Shown: positions 9,748-22,973, numbered from the stretch's first letter. The stretch is 64,000 nt of DNA from Populus alba (GCF_005239225.2 NC_133297.1:12016147-12080146), one strand, 5' to 3'. The notes: generated by a model from the letters alone, not told the origin. Translations and numbers: made by a program.

Positions 9748-12202
9748 ATGCAGTGCACCACCACCACCTATGTGGCTCCCTTACCCAGTTGGCCCTTGCC
9801 ATCTTCTCTTCACTCCCATCTCCATCGTTCCCATCTCAGAATCGTAAAATCCACCTGCTTGTACTCTTCACAGCACCAAACACACTCCAAAAACATTTGC
9901 TCCGTCGCGCTTCACCCTACAAGCAATTGTAAAAGAAACGGCAAAGAGCAAAAAAATTCCCAAACTAACAATAATAAAGGCTACCCTGACCCGGATCAGA
10001 ACCTTTCAGTTTTTGACCGATTTCAATGTTCTTTAGACACTAACACCAACGCTAACCAAAACCCAGAAACCGAAAACCAAGAAATTGAAGAAACAGGAGA
10101 CACCGAAACTGGTAATCAGAGAGGGCTTTTATCAAACTCGTGGTGGACGGATTTGAGAGCTGCATTAGGCCAAAGAATTAACGTCGAAGGCATTGTTTCT
10201 TCGGTTTCCGTGTTTGTTAAGGACCGGCATTTGGCTCTGCCTCATGTTGTAGTGCCTGACATAAGGTACATTGACTGGGGAGGGTTGCAAGCGAGAGGCT
10301 TTAAAGGTGTGGTGTTTGATAAGGATAACACTATTACTGTGCCTTACTCTTTGACGCTTTGGGGTGCTCTTGGTCCGTCCATTGAGAGGTGTAAGTCTGT
10401 TTTCGGGAATGATATTGCCGTGTTCAGTAACTCTGCTGGTAATTTTGGCAAGACCCTTTTGCAATTGTGATTTAATTCCTGTATTAAGTTACTAACCTGT
10501 TTGTGCGCTGTTGGTGTAATGAGTTAGGTCTCCTTGAGTATGATCATGATGGCTCAAAAGCCAGGGTACTTGAGAAGGCAATTGGAATTAAAGTAATAAG
10601 GCACAGTAAGATTCGTCTCTGCCAGTTTGAGCTTTAATTTTATAGGATTTTTATTTTATGGTTATCTAATGTGGAAGCTGACATTTTTTTGTGCATAATT
10701 TGCTTATTTCATATGCTGTACTTATTTCTTAATTAATATGCCGCCCGCAGTACCATTTGCAAATTTTAATAATTTTACGTATCACACTATAGGGGTAAAG
10801 AAACCTGCTGGAACATCTGAAGAAATTGAAAAGCACTTTGGCTGTAAATCCTCACAACTTATAATGGTATGTGCACACTAACTGAGCTTCTTTGAGTTGT
10901 TGGCCTGGTTTCTTTGTGTTTATTGTATGTGAATAGCGTGCTTGTGTTTCACTCAGGTGGGTGATCGGCCTTTCACAGATATTGTTTATGGAAATCGAAA
11001 TGGCTTTTTGACGGTATTAACGAAGCCACTGAGTCTTGCAGAGGAACCATTCATTGTTAGGCAGGTTAGTCATCCTCTCTTTGAGATGCTAGATTTGAGT
11101 TTATGGCATCCTTGTAAAATAAGAAAACAGTGTGTAGATGTATTTTGAATAGATGTACGCTATTTTCTTCTTCATGGCTGAAAGGGTCCTGCTAGAGGTT
11201 TTGATGTGAAAGTAAGGGCTGAAGTGTTGCAAATAAGATGCCACAACACCTTTTTTTTGGTATACATTGGAGCATATCCTAACCTCCCAATATTAACCTT
11301 TTGTTTCCAAGATTTTTATCTGGCATGCAGTTGACGTTATCAATATTTATCATCTTGAAGGAGTTTTTTCTCCCTCAGAAATTTTCATCATTATTTCTGT
11401 TGTATCCCTTTAAAATTGTACCTAGGTTTCTGCTAATACAAGTGGGTCTAACTCCCTGATCTTGCTCACGTGATACCGCCTGTGTTTTTTGCTTTCTCAT
11501 CTTTGCTAAGAAGTTTGTGTCATTTAGGAGAGAAAGAATGTAGAAACAATTATAGCAGCATAACACACTGATATAATAATATGTTTTGAGATTTTTCCAT
11601 AAGATGCCATGGAATATAAAGTGAACGTATGGATGTTGACATGATAGCTGTAGCTTCTAAAGATAGTTACTTAAGTTGCTTTACCATACTAAGTAACTGT
11701 ACATTTACACATACTCTTAGAACTACTTGAAAGATTAGACAAATCTGCTTGACTTATCCTCTGTATTTTCTGTTTTTGCTTCCTTTTTTTAGCTGAGGAT
11801 TGCTTCTACTGTCTCGTAGCATGTGGCCCTGTTCACTTGTATCCATCTTTCTTATTTCTATAATCTGACTCTTCATTCTCAAAAAAAAAAAAAAAAAAAA
11901 GGAAAAAGAAAGATAGACAATCTTGTTGGAACTAAAATGGCAGTTGTCAATGGATCGGCAAGTTCTCTTTGCTAATACTTTTTGTTCTGCATTGTTGGAA
12001 TCTCAGAGAATAAGAGGATAAATGTGTAGCTTGTTCTTGCTTCCACTGAATACTTGATTGATTGGATGAAATAAAATGTTGACAGGTGCGGAAACTAGAA
12101 ACCTCTCTTATGGGCTATTGGTTTAAACGAGGATTGAAGCCAATCAGTCATAATCTATTGCCAGATGCCATGCAATGCGTCAAGGATCCACCACCTCAGT
12201 AG
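9748..12202 (+). CDS. PGPP1: Phosphatidylglycerophosphate phosphatase, plastid/mitochondrial (HAD superfamily, GEP4 type)
   Basis: Five exons: 9748-10438, 10528-10605, 10793-10866, 10957-11064 and 12086-12202. All junctions are GT-AG and phases agree, giving 355 residues. It removes phosphate from phosphatidylglycerophosphate to make phosphatidylglycerol, a thylakoid lipid. HAD motif I is at residues 191-195 (VVFDKDNT). Motif II is the serine in AVFSNS, and the C-terminal metal-binding motif is VGDRPFTDIVYGNRNG. The first 70 or so residues are Ser/Thr/His-rich and suit an organelle transit peptide. The ATG at 9748 is the first in frame. The fourth intron is about 1 kb and contains a poly-A run. 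Orthology to Arabidopsis PGPP1 (At3g58830) rests on recalled sequence. Confidence 0.92.
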
Positions 12203-14794
12203 GAAAACTTTGGTCAGGTGCAACATCATACTTGTAACTACCAATAATTTTCTTGGCTAGGTCATTTCTTACATGTGGGAATCAAATTTTGTTTATTTAA
12301 TTGATTAATTACTGTCCAATGTGTGTTTTTATGTCAATTACAATCTGAATGAGAATGAAAAGCCAATTCTTTTTTTTTTTTCCACTTATAAAGGCCTCAT
12401 TAGATTGGCAAATTTCATCTTAGATTGATCATATATCACAATCAAGCAATTTACAGGGCATAGTTTTTTCTATTATAGGAGAGCCACTTATCTGGAGATG
12501 ATTAATGTCTTCGGGTATTTACAATTGGTTGCCACGTATGCCAGATATCATCAATTCTTCCTTGCATTGTGAACCTATTGACATTCCTTATTCGAGTTAG
12601 AGGACATGTGTTCAACATGTAATTGCATCCATACATGTGTGTGTGTGTGTGTTGGGGGGATGTATGGAGGCAGAGTTCCTGTAGAATGAAGAGATGATCG
12701 TGTAGTTTGTGATAGACTCTGTGTGTGTGTGTTGGGGGGGGGGGGGGCTGAGAGTAAGATAAGGTGATGCTGTCATACATGAGAAATGATGACATCATAA
12801 AATATTCTTGCAGTTCTTGTTATGTTTTGGAAATACATGTTCTAGGATCTATCCTTTCAGATTACATTAGCTATGAGGTACTAAAATACTAATCTATATT
12901 CAGTCAAGCCGGGATGTATCTTTTACAAGTAATGAGATTTGGACTGATGTGAGGAATGGATTTTTTCTGAGCATTCAATGATATCTGGAGTGGTGTAAGG
13001 AGTAAACATCTTTGAGAACTGAACCATACAATGACGCTGTTCTTCTTTCTCCTTGTTTTGGTTATTTATTTGTTATTTTATAGTCCCGTCGATCTAAGAT
13101 TTGCCGCACCGCTGAAACAAATTAACTTATGTATTCTAGCTGATGTGTATCAGCACACAAACACCAACACCAAGGATTCATTATACATTCTAAATGGCCT
13201 ATCACAAGGCGAAGACATTAAAAAAAGCATTAAATAGACTAGACTGATTGTAGAAGCTTTGGTCAAAGCTAAACTTTAGGATCTTTTGAAGTATCAAGAA
13301 AATATCTTACTATATTTAATCAATGTGCAAGAAGGATTCAATCCATCGGTCCATGAAGTTTCAATAATAAAACTGCTGATTTTGTATTAGTTTCGACCAG
13401 TTTTATTTTGTGATATTTCCATGTGTTTTATGAATCGCTAATTAGTTTTGAATTTTCTATTATGTGTGAGAGCATTAATTATTTTCTTTAAATATTATGA
13501 TTTGTTATTTTATTTTACTTTCCTTGTCAGGTGAGGAGAAAACACTATAAATGAAACAAATGAATCCAAGTTGATTTAGAAAACACATAAGGTGGCAAAG
13601 AGAAGCATTAAAAGGAACATCCTTTTACTTCTAAGAGAAGGATAAATACAAGGCTAAGATCAGAATCTTATTTTAACTTGGAAACCAAAGGGGCGATAAC
13701 TTCTCCTGGGCAGTATTATTTGCTATAAATAAGTCTTGTATTAGACGTATAATGTTTTCTTTTCTTCTTCTCTTCTCATGACATAATAAGACTTAGACTT
13801 ATAGGTTTTATTTTTATTTTGTTAGCTGCAACTTAAGGTTTATTTGGTGTTAATTAATATTTTGTTTTTAGTTAAAATCTAAGGCTTGTTTGGATTAGAG
13901 TTTGAGCTTATTAGTAAAGGTTTTGAGTTAGTTTTTGTGAGTCAATTCAACCTACAAGAGTAAATCTATTAGAATTAATTTCTTAGAAGTATTTAAACAC
14001 ATGTAAAGCTTAAATTTCAACACATTTGATGAATAATAAATTGTGAACCTTATAGTTTAATGTATGAGAAAGATTATTGTATTCTTTGTTTTTTGAATGA
14101 AATAAATCTAACTTATCATAGATTAATTGTTTTCGTGCTATTATTTAATTTCATTCAAATAATGATAATTTCTTAGGATAAGTTTTCACTGTATTATATT
14201 TCTATTAGATCTCTTTCTAACTTTTCAAAATGAGATATTAATTTTAAGGTTCACTACATCAGTAGCATTTTAGGATGGAAACTCCAAAGAAAAGCAAATT
14301 CAGTCGAGATGGATCTAGTGATTTTACGCACTAATAGCGATACCGAGGTATTAATACAGTAACCAATATTATATTATTAGTAGTAAATCTAGGTAGGGTG
14401 GGTTTGGCATTTCCGGAGTTGGGTTACAAATTGAAATTGTTTAGACTACTTCCATCTTGAAGTATGCTGTGTTGGTAGCCTTCAGAATATGTCGAGCTTG
14501 AAATGCTTGCTTATGCATGAAGTCATTACTGTGCAAAGCTATATCACAAGCTGGGAGAAAAGGTTCGGTCCAGGCCTGCTAAGAATGCTTGAGTACAATC
14601 TCAGGCATCCACGGAGATCTTGTATATGATTTTAGATGTGAGATCCAAACAAGATTAGCCCTTATAATGCTTTGGAACATGAATTTTGGATGAATCAATA
14701 GATGTAGAAAGTGAAACCAAGTTTGTAGGACATGATTCTTGATAAATTAAACATTTGTGTACGAAGTATAAAAATCCCGATGTTTGTTCTGCTC
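12203..14794. other. Intergenic, AT-rich, with GT and poly-G simple repeats
   Basis: No gene seen. Simple repeats: a GT run followed by six G (about 12637-12659) and a second GT run followed by a 14-G run (about 12720-12747), separated by about 60 bp. Confidence 0.6.
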
Positions 14795-16640
14795 TTAAGA
14801 TGACTTGAGAGAAACTTTGATGGGCATTCCATGGGAAGGGAATGGGAGAGGGTCCATGGTGATTTGTTCATCAGGGCAGAGTAAGGACCAATTGTAACGT
14901 GTTACAACATAGTGGATGAAGATGAGGATATTCAACTTTGCCAGTTGGTTTCCTGCACAAAGTCTTGGTCCTCCACCGAAGGGAAGGTAAGCATATGGTG
15001 GAATTGGCTCCTCAAATCTTCTTGGATTAAAAGTCAGAGGATCCTTGAAATATTCTTCATTGTAGTGGGTGCCATATGTTGTCCACAGAACCTGCAGAAG
15101 ACAAGATGAAGTCAGATCTGTGATGAATCATTGTTCAGATATTTCAAGGCTAATTTTTTGTAACATGCATTTTTCTGTTGCTGCGTGTTTTCTCCAATAT
15201 CTAGAATGCTTGTAATTAATCAAGCATGGAAGATTGGGGCCATGAGTTCTATTGTCTTTGAGCTTTTTTTATGTGGCGATATCAAGGAAAGGACTCGGAA
15301 TTGATATGTACCTTCCACCCTTTGGGAATCGTGAATCCTTCATATTCAATGTCAGCAATAGCTTTTCTGAAGGAGCCAAAGATAGGAGGGAAAAGCCGCA
15401 TGCTTTCACGTGCAACTTGCCATGTATATTTCATTTTCTTCGTGTCTTCCATTGTTAGATTTTCTCCAGATCTCCTCTTGTTCATTATGTCATCATGTTC
15501 TGCCAAGAGTAATAATATATACTGATTTAGTAGAATCATGGAAAGAAAGTGCTTCTTATGCTGGTTCACTAGATTCATATTCGAGTTTGAAACTGCACTC
15601 ATTTTCTTATGAATTGTCATGGTATACGGTATGCCCCTCTGATTTTAGAAATCTTTCCATTGTAAACTTAAAATAGTGAAGAAAAGAGTACCTTGAAGGA
15701 GGAGAGAATGGCAGTCTGGATGCTCAGCTAACATTTTGAAGGTCATGGCAATGGCAAAAGATGTTGTGTCATGAGCTGCAAACACTAGCAAAACCACATT
15801 ATCAATAATCTCCTCTTCACTGATCTCCCCTCGAATCATCCCGCTCACCAATTGGGAAAATAACATTCCTTCATCCCCTCCTAAACCACTTTCCATCTTC
15901 TTCCTTTTCTCCCTCACCACTTTAATCAACATTTGTTTTATCTCCCGCCTTGCTTTCTTGGCTCTTGAAAACTTGGAACCAGGAAATGAAACAGGTGGTG
16001 CAAAAACTCCTTCCAGAACTCTCTCAAAAGTATTCAGGGTTCCAGGCTCAAAATTGAGCCCTAGCAAGCACTCCAAAACTATGGTAAACGTCAAGGCTTT
16101 GGTCGAATGGTAAAGACTGATCTCTTCTCTTACATTCCAATTTTTATCTAGGTACAACTGAACTGAGTCGCAAATTTTTGGCACTAAAATCTCAAGCTCT
16201 GCAGGGCCAAGGCTGGTGGCGATTATTCCACGAAGGCATCGGTGCTTCTCCCCTTGCTTTTCCATGATGGAATTTATGCCCATGAGCTGAACTGATGCAG
16301 TAGGCCATGAGCTTATTACCAACTTGAATTCATTGGACAAGAAAAACCGGTTAGCTTCAGCACCATTAACGATGATTGTTGGCGAACCCATTAGCCTCGT
16401 TTTGAATATCTTTCCATATTTTGTGATCCGTGGTTGAACAAACTCTTCGAACAATTGGTTGTCACGTTGTGATCTGTAGAACTCCATTGTTTCACCGATC
16501 CAAGGAAGTCCCATTTCCCCTGGTGGTAGTTTTCCATCACTCTTGCCGCAGCCTTTTCTGTGTTTCAAAAAAATGGCGAGGAGCATTGCTGTTGAGCAAA
16601 ACAAAGCCCAGGAAAGCAAAGAGCATATCTGTATAGCCAT
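14795..16640 (-). CDS. Cytochrome P450, CYP716 family
   Basis: Three exons on the minus strand: 16640-15692, 15499-15312 and 15091-14795. GT-AG junctions keep frame, giving 477 residues, normal for the family. An N-terminal membrane anchor (about residues 5-25) places it on the ER. Then come the Pro-rich hinge (KLPPGEMGLPWIGETMEF), the I-helix oxygen-binding motif AAHDTTS, the K-helix ExxR (ARESMRL), FNPRRF, and the heme loop FGGGPRLCAG with the Cys ligand. CYP716 enzymes mostly oxidise triterpenes such as beta-amyrin, and some act on diterpenes. The substrate here cannot be read from sequence. No related biosynthetic gene lies nearby. Confidence 0.92.
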
Positions 16641-16679
16641 TTCTTAGAAGGTGTGAGGAGTTTTAGTCTCAGAACTCAA

Positions 16680-16688
16680 AATTTATAG
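16680..16688 (-). promoter_or_regulatory. TATA box of the CYP716 gene
   Basis: The minus strand reads CTATAAATT about 45 bp before the ATG. The position fits a short leader. Confidence 0.5.
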
Positions 16689-16689
16689 C

Positions 16690-18585
16690 TTTTGTTTCAT
16701 CACCAGGTGAACGAGTGTTGATATGCATGTGCATGAATGAGAGACATTAGCAAGTCAAAGTTCGTTAAGCATCTAAGAAAGTCAACCGATCACAGCCATA
16801 ACCGACCCTCCATATTTTTTACTCTCCTTTTCCCACCATTATTTTTGACTTTTTGAGAGAAGAATTGCATAACTTATTAACGAGGGTACCGAAACAGTGA
16901 TCATGTTCTTGCATGTGCTAATAATCTGTTTTTTGCTCTTGAAGAATGACAACGTCCAACCATAATGTCTCTGATATTTCCCCCCCCGGAGATTTCAGAA
17001 TCTCCTGGTGCCTTGCCGTCAATGAGTATTTAATCATCAGAGTATCCCTAAAGATCTGGCAAGTCCAATAAATAATATAATCGAGATTAATTTCTTTGTT
17101 AGGAAGTCTGGAAAAGAGGGGGTGGAATCTGATCCTCTCGCCCATGATCGACGATGCAAGCTGGTTAGGAGGGAGTTTCAACCTTGGAACTGAGCCCTTC
17201 TAATGGTGTGAAAAATATAGATACGCTGCACTGGCTGAATCTTGTGCTTTGCCATTAATTACTAAGGGACGGAGCAGAAGTTATGGATCTATCTTCTGTG
17301 TTGTGTTTTCTATATAAAAGACATGAGGCTCTTGCTCGGCTACGATGTTTGACTCATGAATCCATATGATTCTTCATGCTTACGAAGTAATTTTCGACAA
17401 CTAACGTATTTTTTTCCAGGAATTTCTTAAATCTAGCTAATTCATGGTTAGGTGCCCGTTTTAATACCATGAATCAATAGTCCAGAATAAAAATGAAAAA
17501 ATTAGGAACGAAAAATACAAAAAATCAAAATGATGTTTCATTTTTAATATTGTGTTTGGAATGATTACTAGAAATCAAAATTAAATGTAATTTTTTATTA
17601 TCTGAAATTAGAAAATAACTTTATCAATGACGTTAATGGTAACAAAGTCTATATATAGTAAATAGTAGTGATTAAAGATTCAATTGCCAAAAGATGGGAT
17701 TGAGGATTCAATAGCTAAGAAACAAAAAGAAGATAATAAGGTCACCAAGTACATATTGTAACTTTGTTTTTTTTACATCTAATATCATTAGAAAAATCTC
17801 AACAAAATAATTTTAACTACACATTAAAAAATTACCAAAAGAGGTCATAATTAACCCTTAAAAAAACTCTTAACAAATTACAACAATGTTTGGTTGTCAT
17901 TTAAGGTGTTGTTAGAATTAATCATCTTTTTAAAGTTTTTTTAAAAATGATGGGTGTATCGAAAATAGAGCTTTGATGTGCCCTTAGTGAACCATTCTTT
18001 TTTATTATGGGACCTTAAATCCCAATTTTTAGCTATTAGATCTTTATAAATTTGTTACTTGACTTTTTATATATGTTAATTGAATTGAGAAGAACATGAT
18101 TTTTGAAATAACTGTTATTTTTTATAACAATTGTGTTTAATCGTTATTGTGAATAGCGGTTGTGTTTAAACTATGTTATTTTCTTAATACTTTTCTAACC
18201 TATGTTACTTTTTTAAAACTTTTATTTGAAATTCTAAAATACCTTGTTTTTGCTAATTGAAGAAATCTTTTGTTGCTTTCAAAAGCATAATTGTTAAATC
18301 TTGTTCAACTTATGATGGGTTAATCTCAAAATCAATAACTCAAAACCTACCTAAGCTAGGTTAGCTTTGTATAAGTTATTTATCTAATTAAAACTTACAT
18401 CTGGTTAACCCCAATGACCTATCAAAAACCCAATTAAATAAAAAAGAAGAAGAAAAAGAAATGCAAAGAACATGGCTTGTGAGTTAATCCAAATCCAATT
18501 ATATATGACGGGAGTCTGATTTTAACAACTATCATTGAGAGCCCAAATTTGACAACTCGTGACATATGAATTTTTTTAATGCAAT
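16690..18585. other. Intergenic, no gene seen
   Basis: AT-rich with only short reading frames. The frame at 16918-17181 (minus) lies upstream of the P450 but shows no domain similarity. Confidence 0.5.
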
Positions 18586-18785
18586 GAATTAAAATGTTTG
18601 ATATCTACTTTTAGTTAAAAAATATATTAAAATCTCTTTTTAAATTTTTTTAACATTAACATACTAAATCTATAAAAGAAATATTTTAAAAAATATTAAT
18701 TTAATATTTAATTTTAGATAAAAACAATCTGAAAAATACTTTAAAAATAGTTTCAAACAACAAAAATAATAAACACCCACTAAAT
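18586..18785. mobile_element. MITE-like AT-rich repeat, degenerate
   Basis: Contains the blocks TTAACATTAACATACTAAAT, GAAAAATACTTTAAAAATAG and ends AAACACCCAC. This resembles the short non-autonomous DNA elements seen better preserved at 55093-55296. A second partial copy follows at about 18870-19010. Confidence 0.4.
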
Positions 18786-19010
18786 CCTAAGCACTTAAAA
18801 AAAAAAAAAATTAAGACCAAACCTATTAGAAAAATAAAGAGTTGAATAAGCAAGGGTTTGATATACAAGTGTAAAACATTTTTTAAAAGCTTTTTTTAAT
18901 TAAGAGCATATTATTTTGTTAATTTTTATATTAACATATTAAAATCTTTAATAAATATAAAAAAAATTAATTTAATATTTTTAAAGTAAAATATATATAA
19001 AAAATAAAAA

Positions 19011-20380
19011 CAAAAGCTACCATGTAGCATGTGGGCCACTTTAAAAATGGTCCCAAAAAATTGACTTAATTCGGAAAAAATAATGTGTCAGGACTCAGGA
19101 CTTCGGTGTGATTGATATTCAAGACACAAGAAAGGGCTCCCAGCTAAAGATAATGAGGTAGCTGACCTTTCACATTTACTGGCGTTCATGTGGGACTTGA
19201 CATTCCTCTCCCAGACAGATCAGAATTCAGAACGTCCTCCAGAAATGGCCAAGCCGTCTTTCACACTCCTAATAAATTTTACTTCAGTAGGTCACGTCCA
19301 TTTAACTTAAAGCAGAAAATAAATATACAGAAAATAGTAATATAACTTTTCAATTTACAAATTTAAAAATTAAAATATATAGTAAGAGAATACACAGATC
19401 TCTCTCCATCCCTGCATATGTTAAGAAGAAGAGGTGGTCAGAGGCAGCAACACTGGTGTCAGTTTACGGCTCCGTTGCCTTGGATGACCCATGAAGCTGT
19501 CTTTATTTACTCATCACCTGACATTTTTGTTCTGCGTCAACTACTTCTCTGCCACAACCATTAAGGTTACAACCTGTAATTTCGAAATCATGGGTCCCTT
19601 CTCCCTCTGTATGCCAAGTGTCATGGTTTTTCATTTTCATCCGATCATGTTCCTGCACGGTGCGTTTATCTGCTTTACAATTCAAGTTGAACGTGTACAA
19701 ATATAGTGCAGCAGCCTGTGCTGTCAAGGGAAACCATTGTGTATTTTCTTTACATTACAAAAACTACCCTCTTACTCACTAGTACAAAGATCTAAATGCT
19801 CCAACAAGAGCTTGATCTTGTTTTCAATGGTCTGGTGTCAGACACCATTAATTTATTTGAAATGGGGATATGAGATATAATCAAATAGTGGAGGTTGTGG
19901 ACTAGCAGGGCTCAGATCTTTGTGGTCTATCGGACCAAACAAAATTGGGGCAGGACATCATTGTTCTTGGGCTCAATACTTCTTAGCTTGTCCGATGAGA
20001 GAATGAATAGGAAGGCACCTACCCCTGTGTTCTTCTCTTCCACATTTAATAAATTAGAGGAAAAAAACTTAATGTGCCGCTCGGGAAATGAATCATTTCT
20101 AGTGGTTGAAGTCGGGACCAGCTGAACGGAGTCTCTGAAAAAAAAAACCTAGTCCTGAATTCGAACAGCTTAAAGTCTAGAGATAATGAAACACGGTAGG
20201 GTTCAATCCCATGGCATGGAGCAAGTTGAGACATGGGTTTTGATCAGTTTTATTGAGGTTGGAATTGAATGTCACATTGATCACTCGGGAATGTTGCAGC
20301 ACCTTATGGCCTTACAGGAAAATCATGTCTATGTAAAAGCTTTTGAGCCTACTTCTATAGTTTAATCTCAGTTCATCAAG
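19011..20380. other. Intergenic, no gene seen
   Basis: Base composition is less AT-biased at 19400-20300. Both strands carry reading frames up to about 76 codons with no recognised domain and no convincing splice sites. Confidence 0.5.
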
Positions 20381-20384
20381 AAAG

Positions 20385-21290
20385 ATGAGGAGTCTTGATG
20401 ACTTGTATAAGATAATTAATCTAATTGGTGATGATCTATCACTATATTATTATCTTATTATATGTGAATCTATAGTGTTTGTAAAATAAATAAATGATGA
20501 AAAATAGAGAATTGCTATAAATAAAAAGATTGCATCAATTGAAAAGAATGACACATAAAAATTTATTCTTAAACCAAAAAAAAAGAAGACAATAGGCGAA
20601 GAAGAAACCTATAGTCACATTATCAACTTGATAAGATGAATATGTAGCTACTATAACAAGTGTTTGCCATTCTATATGGCTGAGAAGATTATTAAAAGAG
20701 TTGTGAATGCCACATGAGAAGCCTACAAAAATTTATAAAAACAACTCATTAGTCATTGTTTTAACTAAGAATCCAATATTTAATTACTGAAGCAAACACA
20801 TACACACAAGATTTAATTTTCAATAAGATTGTATTACAAACAAAGAAGTTGAAGTCAAATATATAAAGATACAAGACCAAGTCGTAGATATTTTTATAAA
20901 GCCACTCAAATATGATGTTTTTGTCAAAAATAAAAAATATATTATAAGTTATAAAGAAATCAATTTTAAAAGAGGATATTGAAAGCAAACTAGATTTTGA
21001 TTTTTTTGCAAAATAGAGGAATCAATTGATCAATTCAGAAACAATTGACCGATGAAGATGACATAATACATTTTCTCTTTAGATTAAGATTTTTTTTAAT
21101 AGTTTCTTTTTTATTTGCCTAAGGTTTATAAATAGATTTTTAATGAGAAACATAATTAATATATGTTGAGAGAATTAAATACACAAGAGAAAACACTTAT
21201 TAAAATTGTTTTTCTCTAAAATATTCTTGTTCTTTAGTTTTACTTATTATTTTGCTGTTAATAAACTCCTGCCACACTTTTTTTTTCCTT
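20385..21290 (+). mobile_element. Ty1/copia retrotransposon remnant (RNase H end plus 3' LTR)
   Basis: Decayed frames on the plus strand spell typical copia pol pieces: MRSLDDLYKI near 20388, EYVAAT then SVCHSIWLRRLLKEL near 20638-20695, KIYIDNSLVIV near 20730 (the DNKSA region of RNase H), and EVEVKYIKIQDQVVDIFIKP with LKYDVFV near 20850-20915. Stops and frameshifts separate them, and an internal deletion joins the first piece to RNase H. A purine-rich tract follows, then about 300 bp (20990-21290) resembling a copia LTR. Not functional. Confidence 0.75.
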
Positions 21291-21501
21291 CCAACAAGCA
21301 TATATAATAATTGATTTCGTAGTAACCTTGGCAAAACCTCCATGGCAATGGTGGCAATTCACACATCAGAGTTCCTAAAACTAGAGAGAACAATCCATTA
21401 GCAAGAGTACTGAGCTTATGCAAGTTAAAATAAATACATCATGGGAGAAAAGAGATACATGTGGCGGGGAGGTGGATTTGCATTATCGCATCAGTGCAAG
21501 T

Positions 21502-21523
21502 CATTAATAGCACAAATTAATGC
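21502..21523. promoter_or_regulatory. Inverted CATTAAT pair, candidate HD-ZIP IV site of PDF1
   Basis: CATTAAT at 21502-21508 and a reverse-complement copy, ATTAATG, at 21516-21522 (followed by C), with 7 bp between. HD-ZIP IV factors (ATML1, PDF2) bind TAAATGYA and GCATTAAATGC-like sites in epidermal promoters. No exact L1 box was seen by eye in 21300-21600. Confidence 0.35.
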
Positions 21524-21589
21524 TCCGGCAACAAATCAACTAACCACATACTCCTTCACCTGCTAATATTTACTTCACTCAGCCAGCTC

Positions 21590-21596
21590 TATATAA
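21590..21596 (+). promoter_or_regulatory. TATA box of PDF1
   Basis: TATATAA lies 84 bp before the PDF1 ATG. Transcription would be expected to start near 21620. Confidence 0.6.
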
Positions 21597-21618
21597 TCCC
21601 CGCTTTCTTCACTGAAGA

Positions 21619-21672
21619 ATGCACCTTTCAGTTATATCCCAGCTTACTTCTAGTGTTCTCCAAGAATATTGA
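21619..21672 (+). other. Possible upstream ORF of PDF1 (17 codons)
   Basis: ATG at 21619 with stop TGA at 21670-21672, one base before the main ATG at 21674. It matters only if transcription starts at or before 21619, and the TATA position makes that borderline. Confidence 0.3.
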
Positions 21673-21673
21673 G

Positions 21674-22973
21674 ATGGAGAAGCAGGAAAGCAAGCAGGCT
21701 TCAATGTTGATGTGGGTTTTGGCCGCTGGCTTGCTTTCTCACAACTTGGCGTTCCCTGTATTGGCCACAACCTTTGAAGATCAAAAGAACTTCTACTTCC
21801 CAGATCCACATTCAAGAAGTCCCCCTTCTGGTCTCTCTCTCTCTCTCTCTCTCTCTCACGCTTGCGCGCGCAGGCACTCGTACTTTAAACGACAGTGCTG
21901 GCACCCATCTTTTCATGCATGATTTATACATATAGTCAAGTGCTGATTCCAACTTCTGCATGCTCAGTATGAAACAACTCCATGTAGTGAAGCGACGAAC
22001 TTTTTTCTTGTTGCGAGTACTAACTAGCTAACTTGTAAATTATGTGTTCGCGCGTATACAAGCTACTATAGTATAATTTTTTTAACTAAATATGCAAGTG
22101 ATCATAGTGAGAAGAAAAATATCATATCGGAGATTGCTCAAATTATTAATAGCATTAAGCTAAAGAAAGCTCCGTAAATCAACTTCTTCCACAATATATA
22201 TATATCTGCTAATGGTTCAAATTCTAATTGACAGGTTCACACGGGACCCCTTCACATGGTTCAGGAGGTAGCTCTGTTAACCCACCATCTCACTCAACGC
22301 CATCAACTCCTTCAGGTGGAGGCTACAATCCAACACCATCAAACCCTCCTCGAGGAGGTGGATACCACCCCACCCCTCCAACCACAGGAGGCAGCCCCCC
22401 AATACCAGTCATTGTAAGCCCACCAACCACCCCAAGTATCACTCCAGGCACCCCTTTCACCCCCACGCCTCCGTTCATTCCTGACCCAAATTCACCCTTC
22501 TCATGCAAGTAAGTTTCCATAAACCACTCAAAATGTAAACTAAATATGAAATTCTAAGCAATGAAATAGGTTAAATATATACTCGTCATGCAGTGGCCAT
22601 ATAGTAACAACTGACATGTATGTCTGTTTGTTTAATTTACAGTTACTGGAGAACTCACCCTGCACTAATAGGGGGTATTTTGGGCTGGTGGGGAACAATG
22701 GGAAACGCATTTGGTGTGACTAGCTTGCCAGGATTTGGAACGAGTATGACCTTGCAGCAAGCACTTTCAAACACACGTACTGATGGGTACGGGACACTCT
22801 ACCGAGAAGGTACTGCTTCCTTGCTCAACTCCATGGTGAGCAACAGGTTCCCTTTCACAACCAGGCAAGTCAGGGAGAATTTCGTTGCTTCACTAGCCTC
22901 CAACAAGGCCGCAGGAGCACAGGGACATCTTTTCAAGCTGGCCAATGAGGGCAGACTCAAGCCCAGAGTCTGA
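21674..22973 (+). CDS. PDF1: Protodermal factor 1, proline-rich secreted epidermal cell-wall protein
   Basis: Three exons: 21674-21830, 22235-22508 and 22643-22973. GT-AG junctions keep frame, giving 253 residues. A signal peptide (about residues 12-32) is followed by a Pro/Ser/Thr/Gly-rich middle (HGTPSHGSGG, GGGYNPTPSNPPRGGGYHP, PTTPSITPGTPFTPTPPF). A conserved C-terminal domain comes next (YWRTHPALIGGILGWWGTMG, LQQALSNTRTDGYGTLYREG, FKLANEGRLKPRV), which is diagnostic of PDF1. In Arabidopsis PDF1 is expressed in the outermost (L1) cell layer and is placed in the cell wall. The Pro-rich part is shorter than the Arabidopsis one as I recall it. Intron 1 opens with a long CT repeat directly after the donor. 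Confidence 0.93.
21831..21860. repeat. CT microsatellite at the 5' end of PDF1 intron 1
   Basis: About 13 CT units begin at the GT donor itself. Length polymorphism here would lie next to the splice site. Confidence 0.9.

Noticed and set aside
15252..15676. Plus-strand frames opposite the CYP716 gene
   Set aside because: They are antisense shadows of the P450 exons and introns.
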